From assembly GCF_015471405.1 (NCBI RefSeq), contig NZ_BLVZ01000020.1, positions 47,505-111,504 of the forward strand: 64,000 bases of DNA, in the 5' to 3' direction. Source of the stretch: Pseudomonas cichorii (GTDB taxonomy: Bacteria > Pseudomonadota > Gammaproteobacteria > Pseudomonadales > Pseudomonadaceae). Below the pieces are notes generated by a model. It was not told the DNA's origin. It saw nothing but the letters and a program-made list of their open reading frames with translations, and did no database searches. A program made the position numbers and the translations under genes. Below, one piece after another: positions 27,394-35,234 of the stretch (position 1 is its first letter; the number at the start of each line of letters is the position of its first letter).

Positions 27394-28875
27394 TCAGGCT
27401 ATGGCGCCCAGCAGTTTTTCCCACTCCTTGTTTTCCTTCTTGGAAACGCCACCGAGCAGATCGATGGCCTGACGCAGACGGAAACGAGTGAGGTCCGGAC
27501 CGAGGATTTCCATCGCATCGAGCACCGAAACCGAACTGGCCTGCCCGGTAATCGCAGCGAACATCAACGGCATGGCATCGCGCAACTTCAGCTCCAGATG
27601 ATCGACGACGGCCTGGATACAGGCCGTGATCGGGTCCTTCTCCCACTGACGCAGGGACTCAAGCTTCCAGAGGATCAACTGCATCAACTGGCGGACCTGA
27701 TCGCCCGACAGCTTCTTGTGCTCGAACAGCTTCGCATCCGGCGTCACGCCGCCCGCGAAGAAGAAGCTGGCCAATGGCGCAATCTGGCTGAAGGTTTCGA
27801 CACGACCCTGAACATGGGGCGCGATCTTCATCAGGTATTCGGGGTTCAGCGCCCAGTTCTGCACCCGGCTGGCAAACTCTTCGACAGGCAGCTCGCGCAG
27901 CCACTGGCCATTGAGCCAGGACAGCTTCTCGATATCGAATATCGGACCGCCCAGGGAGACACGGGACAGGTCGAAGTTATCGACCATTTCCTGCAGAGAG
28001 AACTTCTCGCGCTCGTCCGGCATCGACCAGCCCATGCGACCCAGGTAGTTGAGCATCGCCTCGGGCATGAAGCCCATGCGCTCGTAGAACGTCACCGACG
28101 TCGGGTTCTTGCGCTTGGACAGTTTGCTCTTGTCGGGGTTACGCAGCAGCGGCATGTAGCACAGCTGCGGTTTGTCCCAGCCGAAGTACTCATAGAGCAG
28201 AATCAGTTTCGGCGCGGACGGCAGCCATTCTTCACCACGCAGTACGTGGGTGATGCCCATCAGGTGGTCATCGACCACGTTGGCCAGGAAGTAGGTCGGC
28301 AAGCCATCGGTCTTCATCAGCACCTGCATGTCCATGCGATCCCAAGGGATCTCCACTTCGCCACGCAGAATGTCCGGCACCACGCAAACGCCTTCGGTCG
28401 GCACTTTCATGCGGATGACGTGCGGTTCGCCTGCATCCAGACGACGTTGCACTTCCTCCTTGGAGAGCAGCAAGGCACGACCGTCATAGCGCGGCGTCTC
28501 GCCCCTGGCCATCTGTTCGGCGCGCATCTGGTCCAGCTCTTCAGCGGTACAGAAGCAAGGGAAGGCATGACCAAGATCGACCAGTTGCTGAGCGTACTTC
28601 TGATAAATCTCGCCCCGCTCGCTCTGCCGATACGGACCATGAGGCCCGCCAACATCCGGACCTTCGCTCCACTCAATGCCCAGCCAGCGCAATGCATCGA
28701 AAATCTGCTGCTCTGACTCGCGAGTCGAACGCAACTGATCGGTATCTTCGATACGCAGGATGAACTCGCCACCGTGCTGCTTGGCAAAGCAGTAGTTGAA
28801 AAGCGCGATGTAGGCGGTGCCAACGTGGGGATCGCCAGTGGGTGATGGCGCAATGCGAGTGCGAACGGTGGTCAT
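27394..28875 (-). CDS. gltX: Glutamate--tRNA ligase
   Basis: The 493-residue class I synthetase charges tRNA-Glu. The ATP-binding HIGH-type motif is in APSPTGDPHVGTAYIAL and the KMSKS-type motif in DKSKLSKRKNPTS. LRIEDTDQLRS and the C-terminal anticodon-binding helical region are also as expected. Two tRNA-Glu genes lie directly downstream on the same strand, separated by 178 bases, so enzyme and substrate may be co-transcribed. Confidence 0.97.
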   Translation of the reverse strand: MTTVRTRIAPSPTGDPHVGTAYIALFNYCFAKQHGGEFILRIEDTDQLRSTRESEQQIFDALRWLGIEWSEGPDVGGPHGPYRQSERGEIYQKYAQQLVDLGHAFPCFCTAEELDQMRAEQMARGETPRYDGRALLLSKEEVQRRLDAGEPHVIRMKVPTEGVCVVPDILRGEVEIPWDRMDMQVLMKTDGLPTYFLANVVDDHLMGITHVLRGEEWLPSAPKLILLYEYFGWDKPQLCYMPLLRNPDKSKLSKRKNPTSVTFYERMGFMPEAMLNYLGRMGWSMPDEREKFSLQEMVDNFDLSRVSLGGPIFDIEKLSWLNGQWLRELPVEEFASRVQNWALNPEYLMKIAPHVQGRVETFSQIAPLASFFFAGGVTPDAKLFEHKKLSGDQVRQLMQLILWKLESLRQWEKDPITACIQAVVDHLELKLRDAMPLMFAAITGQASSVSVLDAMEILGPDLTRFRLRQAIDLLGGVSKKENKEWEKLLGAIA

Positions 28876-28938
28876 GAAAAATTCCGAAATAGATCGATCA
28901 AGCGCGGAATCTTAACAGGCGCTCCAGCACGGGTAAAA

Positions 28939-29005
28939 GCTTCGCGGGCAAGCCCCTTCCCACGAAACTTGCACAAGGCTGAAGTGGGAGGGGCCTTGGC
29001 AGCGA
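28939..29005. repeat. REP doublet between uvrB and gltX
   Basis: Two inverted REP-like units (GCTTCGCGGGCAAGCCCCTT... and ...GGGGCCTTGGCAGCGA) face each other across about 25 bases. They fill most of the gap between the two minus-strand genes and differ in sequence from the AATTCGCTCC-type REPs elsewhere in the window. Confidence 0.65.
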
Positions 29006-29027
29006 CAGAGGCGGCCCCAATACCCCA

Positions 29028-31043
29028 TCAAACTGCCAATAACCGCTCGCGCAATTTGGCGATCTCGTCGCGCATCTGCGCCGCGGCCTCGAACTCCAGA
29101 TCCCGGGCCAACTGGTACATCTTCTCTTCCAGTTGCCGGATACGCTTGGTGATTTCGCTGGGCGAACGCAGTTCGTTCTCGTAGCGGGCATTTTCTTCGG
29201 CGGCCTTGGCCATGCCTTTGCGTTTCTTGCTGCGCGAACCGGGGACCGTCGCGCCTTCCATGATGTCCGCCACGTCCTTGATGACGCCCTTGGGCGTGAT
29301 GCCATGGGCCAGGTTGTGGGCGATCTGCTTTTCACGACGCCGCTCAGTCTCGCCAATGGCCCGCTCCATGGAGCCTGTAATACGGTCGGCATACAGAATC
29401 GCCCGACCATTGAGGTTACGCGCGGCCCGACCAATGGTCTGGATCAGGGAGCGTTCGGAACGCAAAAAACCTTCCTTGTCGGCATCGAGAATCGCCACCA
29501 GCGACACTTCCGGCATATCCAGGCCTTCACGCAGCAGGTTGATCCCCACCAGCACATCGAAAGCCCCAAGACGCAGATCGCGGATGATCTCGACGCGCTC
29601 AACGGTATCGATGTCCGAGTGCAGATACCGGACCCGCACCCCATGGTCGCCCAGGTAATCGGTCAGATCCTCGGCCATGCGCTTGGTCAGGGTCGTGACC
29701 AGCACCCGTTCCTCCAGCGCCACACGCTTGGTGATTTCCGAGAGCAGGTCATCGACCTGAGTCAGCGCCGGACGAATCTCGACCTGCGGGTCCACCAGCC
29801 CTGTCGGGCGCACCACCTGCTCGATGATACGCCCCGCATGCTCGGCCTCGTAATTGCCGGGCGTGGCCGAAACGAATATGGTCTGCGGGCTGACCGCCTC
29901 CCACTCGTCGAAACGCATGGGCCGGTTATCCAGCGCCGAAGGCAGCCGGAAGCCATATTCCACCAGGGTTTCCTTGCGCGAGCGGTCGCCTTTGTACATC
30001 GCGCCGACCTGCGGCACGCTGACGTGGGATTCATCGATCACCAGCAAGGCGTCAGGCGGCAGATAGTCGTAAAGCGTGGGCGGCGGTGCTCCCGACGGGC
30101 GGCCCGAAAGATAGCGCGAGTAGTTTTCGATGCCGTTGCAGTAACCCAGCTCCAGAATCATTTCCAGATCGAAACGGGTTCGCTGCTCCAGACGCTGGGC
30201 TTCCACCAGCTTATTGTTGTTGCGCAGGTATTCCAGACGCTCCTGAAGCTCGACCTTGATGCCTTCCATCGCTTCAAGCAGCGTCTCGCGCGGCGTTACA
30301 TAGTGACTTTTGGGGTAGAAGGTAAAACGCGGCAGCTTGCGAATCACCTCCCCTGTCAGCGGATCGAACGCCGACAGGCTCTCCACTTCGTCATCGAACA
30401 GTTCGACGCGGATCGCCTCCAGATCGGATTCGGCCGGGTAGATATCGATGACATCGCCACGGACCCGGAAGGTCGCCCGGGCAAAATCCATGTCATTGCG
30501 GGTGTATTGCAGGTCCGCCAGACGGCGCAGCAAGGCCCGCTGGTCGAGTTTGTCGCCACGGTCGATATGCAAGACCATGCGCAGATAGGTTTCCGGGCTG
30601 CCCAGGCCATAGATGCAGGACACCGTGGTGACGATGATGGCGTCCTTGCGCTCCAGCAGAGCCTTGGTCGCGGAAAGACGCATCTGCTCGATATGGTCGT
30701 TGATCGAGGCATCCTTCTCGATGAAGGTGTCCGACGACGGCACATAGGCTTCAGGCTGGTAGTAGTCGTAATAAGAGACGAAATATTCCACCGCGTTATT
30801 GGGGAAGAACGTCTTGAACTCGCCATATAGCTGGGCTGCCAGGGTCTTGTTCGGCGCCAGGACCAGCGTCGGGCGCTGCACCTGGGCAATGACGTTGGCA
30901 ATGCTGAAGGTCTTGCCCGAGCCGGTCACACCCAGCAGGGTCTGATGCGCCAGCCCGGCCTCGATCCCTTCCACCATCAGGCGAATGGCCTCGGGCTGAT
31001 CGCCGGCTGGCTCAAAACGGGTGACGAGCTGAAACTCGGACAT
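29028..31043 (-). CDS. uvrB: Excinuclease ABC subunit B
   Basis: This 671-residue damage-recognition helicase of nucleotide excision repair acts with UvrA and UvrC. Walker A is GVTGSGKTFSIANV, the DEAD-like box is VIDESHVS, and the beta-hairpin region YYDYYQPEAYVPSSDTFIEKD is complete. Motifs V and VI (GINLLREGLDMPEVSL; QTIGRAARN) follow. The C-terminal UVR motif that binds UvrC is in QLEEKMYQLARDLEFEAAAQ. The 344-base gap to the divergent aminotransferase gene must hold both promoters. I found no clear LexA box (CTGT-N8-ACAG) and no further gene in it. Confidence 0.98.
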   Translation of the reverse strand: MSEFQLVTRFEPAGDQPEAIRLMVEGIEAGLAHQTLLGVTGSGKTFSIANVIAQVQRPTLVLAPNKTLAAQLYGEFKTFFPNNAVEYFVSYYDYYQPEAYVPSSDTFIEKDASINDHIEQMRLSATKALLERKDAIIVTTVSCIYGLGSPETYLRMVLHIDRGDKLDQRALLRRLADLQYTRNDMDFARATFRVRGDVIDIYPAESDLEAIRVELFDDEVESLSAFDPLTGEVIRKLPRFTFYPKSHYVTPRETLLEAMEGIKVELQERLEYLRNNNKLVEAQRLEQRTRFDLEMILELGYCNGIENYSRYLSGRPSGAPPPTLYDYLPPDALLVIDESHVSVPQVGAMYKGDRSRKETLVEYGFRLPSALDNRPMRFDEWEAVSPQTIFVSATPGNYEAEHAGRIIEQVVRPTGLVDPQVEIRPALTQVDDLLSEITKRVALEERVLVTTLTKRMAEDLTDYLGDHGVRVRYLHSDIDTVERVEIIRDLRLGAFDVLVGINLLREGLDMPEVSLVAILDADKEGFLRSERSLIQTIGRAARNLNGRAILYADRITGSMERAIGETERRREKQIAHNLAHGITPKGVIKDVADIMEGATVPGSRSKKRKGMAKAAEENARYENELRSPSEITKRIRQLEEKMYQLARDLEFEAAAQMRDEIAKLRERLLAV

Positions 31044-31387
31044 GACCTACCTCTTGATTCGTTCGCGCAAAGGGTTCGTCTGCGCAGAGCCTACACGCAA
31101 AAACGAAATCACCGCCAACGCCCGATCCCGCCGGGAAGGACGTGCAGTGCTTGAAGTGATGCAGTGTAGATGGAGCCATATACTCATCTTTCAAGTCATC
31201 GATTGCCTATCGAATAGACGAACGTTGTCCCATAAGCCGGAAAAACCTTGAAAAAACCTGTTACGCCCTGTCGCTCCCGGAGTGGATGCTCTTTATACTG
31301 ACTCCCCGTTTGTGCACCGCTCTGGCGCATTCTGTCGGAGCATGCACTGCACTCCCCTTCACTCTTCATTCAGAGCTGCCGCAAACA

Positions 31388-32584
31388 ATGAGCCTGTTCT
31401 CCGCTGTCGAAATGGCGCCCCGCGATCCGATCCTGGGTATCAACGAAGCATTCAACGCCGACACCCGCACCACCAAGGTCAACCTTGGCGTGGGCGTCTA
31501 CTGTGACGAAGACGGGCGCATTCCGCTGCTGCGCGCAGTTGCCGAGGCCGAGAAGATTCGCGTGGCACAACACGCTCCTCGCGGCTACCTGCCAATCGAC
31601 GGTATCTCGGCCTACGACCTGGCCGTGCAGAAACTGCTGCTGGGTGCCGACTCGCCACTGATCGCCTCCGGCCGCGTGCTGACCACCCAGTCCGTCGGCG
31701 GTACTGGCGCTCTGAAAATCGGCGCAGACTTCCTCAAGCGCCTGCTGCCAAATGCCGTGGTCGCCATCAGCGATCCAAGCTGGGAAAACCACCGTGCCCT
31801 GTTCGAAGCGGCGGGCTTCGCGGTTCAGGACTATCGCTACTACGATGCTCCGACCCACGACGTCAACCGTGCCGGCATGCTCGAAGACCTGCAAAACCTG
31901 CCGAACGGTTCCATCGTTGTGCTGCACGCCTGCTGCCACAACCCGACCGGCGTCGACCTGACTCTGGAAGACTGGAAAAAGGTTCTGGAAGTGGTCAAGT
32001 CCAAAGGTCACGTACCGTTTCTGGACATGGCTTACCAGGGCTTCGGTCAAGGCATCGACGAAGATGCACTGGCAGTCCGTCTGTTCGCCGATTCGGGCCT
32101 GACCTTCTTCGCCTCCAGCTCGTTCTCCAAGTCCCTGTCGTTGTACGGCGAGCGTGTCGGCGCACTGTCGATCATCACCGAGTCCAAAGAAGAGACCGCC
32201 CGCGTCCTGTCCCAGGTCAAGCGCGTGATCCGCACCAACTACTCCAACCCGCCGACCCACGGCGCAATCATCTCTGCTGCGGTCCTCAACGACCCGGCAC
32301 TGCGCGCCATGTGGGAAGAAGAACTGGGCGAAATGCGCGTGCGTATCCACGGCATGCGCAAAGCCATGGTCGAGCGTCTGGCCAACAACCCGGCCGGTCA
32401 GGACTTCAGCTTTGTCGGCCGTCAGTGCGGCATGTTCTCCTACTCGGGCCTGACCGCCGAACAGGCTCAACGCCTGCGCAACGAGTTCGGTATCTACGCT
32501 CTGGATACCGGCCGTATCTGCGTGGCAGCACTGAACCAGAAGAACATCGACGCGGTCTGTGACGCGATCAAGCAAGTGCTGTAA
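31388..32584 (+). CDS. tyrB: Aromatic amino acid aminotransferase
   Basis: The 398-residue PLP enzyme of aminotransferase class I (aspartate/tyrosine group) transfers amino groups between aromatic amino acids or aspartate and 2-oxoglutarate. The PLP Lys lies in SSSFSKSLSLYGERVGAL. HACCHNPTGVDLT and the substrate Arg region (TGRICVAALN) are present. The start at 31388 (MSLFSAVEMAPRDPILG) matches the family; an in-frame ATG 102 bases upstream would add an unconserved leader. A strong terminator follows. AspC is the alternative name, since the two activities overlap. Confidence 0.92.
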   Translation: MSLFSAVEMAPRDPILGINEAFNADTRTTKVNLGVGVYCDEDGRIPLLRAVAEAEKIRVAQHAPRGYLPIDGISAYDLAVQKLLLGADSPLIASGRVLTTQSVGGTGALKIGADFLKRLLPNAVVAISDPSWENHRALFEAAGFAVQDYRYYDAPTHDVNRAGMLEDLQNLPNGSIVVLHACCHNPTGVDLTLEDWKKVLEVVKSKGHVPFLDMAYQGFGQGIDEDALAVRLFADSGLTFFASSSFSKSLSLYGERVGALSIITESKEETARVLSQVKRVIRTNYSNPPTHGAIISAAVLNDPALRAMWEEELGEMRVRIHGMRKAMVERLANNPAGQDFSFVGRQCGMFSYSGLTAEQAQRLRNEFGIYALDTGRICVAALNQKNIDAVCDAIKQVL

Positions 32585-32605
32585 ATCTGCACTGCAACAT
32601 GAAAG

Positions 32606-32638
32606 GGAAGCCGGGCGAGAATCCGGCTTCCTTTTTTT
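32606..32638 (+). terminator. Terminator of tyrB
   Basis: A nine-bp stem GGAAGCCGG / CCGGCTTCC with an eight-base loop is followed by seven T. Confidence 0.92.
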
Positions 32639-32773
32639 GTACCTGCAAAAAACACCTCAAGTTATTTCCGGCAGGGCCGCTAATCTGTCCGTGGTTTTCT
32701 GGATGAAAGCCCACATGGACAAGCAGGCGATATCGCCTGCATCAGAATGTATTCAGGACAATACGGAGATTAC

Positions 32774-33190
32774 ATGAAGTTCAAATCTTTCAAACTCCCC
32801 TTCACTGCAGCAGCCCTGGCCCTGTCGCTGAGCCCACTGGCATCGATGGCGGCCGTCATTGAAGTCACCATGCAGAACAACACGCCAAAGACCTTGACGC
32901 TTGTTTCTTCAACCAGCGGCTTCCCGTCCACTCTGGCTCCTTATCAAACCGTCACGTTCATCGCGCCATCCGGCTTCAGCAGCAGCGATGTGCAGGCTGA
33001 TTATGCGAGCGGCCAGTCCACCGGCGGATGCCGATTCCAGGCAGGCCACAAGGAATATTCGACCGGCCCGCAATACACCAGCAGCGCCAAGGGTTACGGA
33101 CAACTATCGGATGGTGCCTGCTATGAATACGTTTCCAAGAAATGGTCGGCACCTTACAACTACAAAATCCATTTCATGATGTCGCAGTAA
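32774..33190 (+). CDS. Small secreted protein of unknown function
   Basis: This 138-residue protein has a clear Sec signal peptide (basic MKFKSFK, hydrophobic core, cleavage near ASMA-AVIEV at residue 26). The mature part of about 110 residues is rich in Ser, Thr, Gly and Tyr and looks like a beta-sandwich. Its first strand (VIEVTMQNNTPKTLTLVSS) is followed by a likely disulphide pair (Cys in GGCRFQ and in DGACYEY). I do not recognise the family. The start at 32774 has GGAG nine bases ahead. It sits alone between two terminators and is presumably exported to the periplasm or medium. Lectin, toxin or adhesion roles are possible, but nothing visible decides. Confidence 0.75.
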   Translation: MKFKSFKLPFTAAALALSLSPLASMAAVIEVTMQNNTPKTLTLVSSTSGFPSTLAPYQTVTFIAPSGFSSSDVQADYASGQSTGGCRFQAGHKEYSTGPQYTSSAKGYGQLSDGACYEYVSKKWSAPYNYKIHFMMSQ

Positions 33191-33218
33191 GTATTGGCGC
33201 ACGCCGATTAGGACAACA

Positions 33219-33250
33219 AGGGAAGCAGACGCAAGTCTGGCTTCCCTTTT
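33219..33250 (+). terminator. Terminator after the small secreted protein
   Basis: A stem of about 11 bp with one bulge (AGGGAAGC-AGAC / GTCT-G-GCTTCCCT) and loop GCAA is followed by TTTTT. Confidence 0.85.
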
Positions 33251-33365
33251 TCATGAGTGTGCTCCTGTAAAACCGCAACGCTTTGAGCATGGAAAAACAA
33301 CACAACACCTTATTTACAAACTGCGTATCACTTCTTTGATTTCAGGTCAGGCATTGGAGCGTTTT

Positions 33366-33860
33366 ATGGCCACAGTAGAATTTTACTTCCAGACACAGAA
33401 CGCATGGAACATGGGACCTGCCTGCGGCACCACCATCACGAATTCAAGTAACCCGGCACCGGCTACCACCGCCTGCATATATATCATTCATAACACCCAT
33501 GAGAACTCAACCTATGTGGGCTATGCCGATAATGCCTTTGACAGATGGAAAAGCCGTACGGAAGTCTTCCATATCATGGGCATACCCAATGCCTATGCGA
33601 AAAACATCTTGTGCGCCTATTGCCTGCCGACCGTGTCGGGCGGGCACTCCATGTATCTGAAAGGGGCCAACAACTGCGAGCACCTTCTGGTTCGCGCCGT
33701 GGCCAATGGTTTACTGGGGAAAACCACTAATACCAACTCCCAACTTGCCACTCTCCCTTTCAGTAATTCAACGGCGACGAAAGTCCAGGTCTACCTCCCT
33801 AGTGACCCCTGGGGAAAGCTGGAAGGTAGAAAACAAGACAATGTCGGGCTTTTTTATTGA
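33366..33860 (+). CDS. Orphan GIY-YIG-like protein
   Basis: In this 164-residue protein of unknown role, residues 37-75 resemble the GIY-YIG nuclease fold. CIYIIHN takes the place of GIY, YVGYADNAFDRW carries a YIG-like motif (50-52) with the expected downstream Arg (60), and an acidic residue in NNCEHLLVRA (Glu 105) sits where the metal-binding Glu is expected. The first motif has Cys for Gly. An N-terminal extension of about 35 residues and a Ser/Thr/Asn-rich tail flank this core. There is no signal peptide. The start at 33366 has GGAG six bases ahead. Base composition is AT-richer than its neighbours, which suggests transfer. It could be a nuclease, a phage remnant or a toxin domain; confidence in the gene is high, in the fold moderate. 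Confidence 0.7.
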   Translation: MATVEFYFQTQNAWNMGPACGTTITNSSNPAPATTACIYIIHNTHENSTYVGYADNAFDRWKSRTEVFHIMGIPNAYAKNILCAYCLPTVSGGHSMYLKGANNCEHLLVRAVANGLLGKTTNTNSQLATLPFSNSTATKVQVYLPSDPWGKLEGRKQDNVGLFY

Positions 33861-33883
33861 TTGCGACGCAAAACAGAAAGCCT

Positions 33884-33916
33884 GGGTGGTATGGGCTCCT
33901 GTTACCCATACCACCC
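33884..33916. terminator. Strong hairpin after the GIY-YIG-like gene
   Basis: A perfect 12-bp stem (GGGTGGTATGGG and its complement) with a nine-base loop starts 23 bases after the stop. No T tract follows, so it may be a weak terminator or a transcript-end stabiliser. Confidence 0.55.
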
Positions 33917-33973
33917 CCCTTCTGGAGCCTTCCGACAAAAGACACGGCGCCCTTACCTGCTGACTCATACCGC

Positions 33974-33997
33974 TAAATTCCCGCCCCCGCTCCTCGT
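33974..33997 (+). promoter_or_regulatory. PvdS-dependent (IS box) promoter of pvdR
   Basis: TAAAT (33974-33978), 16 bases, CGT (33995-33997): an exact match to the iron-starvation box used by sigma factor PvdS. It lies 64 bases before the pvdR start. Confidence 0.8.
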
Positions 33998-34061
33998 TTA
34001 ATGGACAGTTCCCGTGGCCGTCGCCTGCCGACGGGCTGAATTCTCCAAGCAGGAACCCTGC

Positions 34062-35234
34062 ATGAAACGCTCTCGACACCCTGGACGCGCCGTCCTTCTG
34101 GCGCTGTGCATGTTTCCGGTCATCGCCGTATGCGCCTGGCAAATCATGCCTTCGGGCAACAACGATGCAGCCACCGCGCTCGTCACCCGCAGCGACATTC
34201 AAAGCAGCGTGACGGCGCTGGGCACTCTGCAACCGCGCAGTTATGTGGATGTGGGTTCCCAGGCCACCGGCCAGATCATGAAGATCCACGCGCAGGTCGG
34301 CGATCAGGTCAAGGAAGGCCAGTTGCTGGTGGAGATCGATCCGTCCACGCAAAAGGCCCGGCTCGACGCCGCACGCTATGCCATTGAGAACCTCAAGGCG
34401 CAACTTCAGGAGCAGCGTGCCCTGCACGAACTGGCCCAGCAGAAACAGCAGCGTCAGAGAAGCCTGGCTGCCGGTGGTGCCACTCGCGCCGAGGATGTGC
34501 AGGCCGCCGAATCCGAGTTTCGCGCCACTCAGGCACGGGTCGACATGTTCAAGGCGCAGATTCTCCAGGCCCAGGCCAGCCTGCGCAGTGACGAAGCCGC
34601 GCTGGGCTACACCCGCATCTACGCGCCGATGTCCGGCACCGTGGTCGCGCTGGATGCACGGGAAGGCCAGACCCTCAATGCCCAGCAGCAGACACCGCTG
34701 ATCCTGCGCATCGCCCGCCTCTCGCCCATGACCGTCTGGGCCGAGGTGTCAGAAGCCGATATCGGCCATGTCAAACCCGGCATGAGCGCCTACTTCACCA
34801 CCTTGAGCGGCGGTGCCCGGCGCTGGAACAGCACGGTTCGACAGATTCTCCCGGTGCCGCCCAAGCCTCTGGAGCAAGCCAATCAGGGTGGCGGCAGCCC
34901 GAGCAACTCGGGCAAGAACGGCAGCGGCCGCGTGGTGCTCTATACCGTGTTGCTGGATGTCGATAATGCCGATCAGGCACTGATGGCGGAAATGACCGCG
35001 CAGATCTTCTTTGTCGCCAATAGCGCCCAGAACACCCTGACCGTTCCTCTTGCCGCCCTGAAAAGCGGACCACAGGCCGATCTGCAGACCGCACGGGTTC
35101 TCACCGCCAGCGGCGACATACAGAACCGTGAAGTCCGTACCGGCATCAGCGACCGTTTGCGGGTGCAGATTCTCGAAGGGCTGAATGAAGGTGACCGGCT
35201 GTTGATCGGCCCGTCCATCGGCAGCGGAGGCTGA
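34062..35234 (+). CDS. pvdR: Periplasmic adaptor of the PvdRT-OpmQ pump
   Basis: The 390-residue membrane-fusion protein joins the inner-membrane ABC transporter to the outer-membrane channel. The N-terminal hydrophobic segment (about 9-27) anchors or exports it. A barrel-sandwich half (VGSQATGQIMKIHAQVGDQVKEGQLLVEID, about 65-95), a helical hairpin rich in Gln/Ala (about 110-185), a second half (YTRIYAPMSGTVVAL) and the beta-barrel follow. This is the MacA/PvdR layout. The start at 34062 follows AGGAAC. Its TGA touches the ATG of pvdT. Together with a PvdS box upstream, this supports a role in secreting or recycling pyoverdine. Confidence 0.92.
   Translation: MKRSRHPGRAVLLALCMFPVIAVCAWQIMPSGNNDAATALVTRSDIQSSVTALGTLQPRSYVDVGSQATGQIMKIHAQVGDQVKEGQLLVEIDPSTQKARLDAARYAIENLKAQLQEQRALHELAQQKQQRQRSLAAGGATRAEDVQAAESEFRATQARVDMFKAQILQAQASLRSDEAALGYTRIYAPMSGTVVALDAREGQTLNAQQQTPLILRIARLSPMTVWAEVSEADIGHVKPGMSAYFTTLSGGARRWNSTVRQILPVPPKPLEQANQGGGSPSNSGKNGSGRVVLYTVLLDVDNADQALMAEMTAQIFFVANSAQNTLTVPLAALKSGPQADLQTARVLTASGDIQNREVRTGISDRLRVQILEGLNEGDRLLIGPSIGSGG

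Noticed and set aside
31044..31387. LexA box for uvrB
   Set aside because: No CTGT-N8-ACAG or close match could be found in the gap, so SOS control is not claimed.
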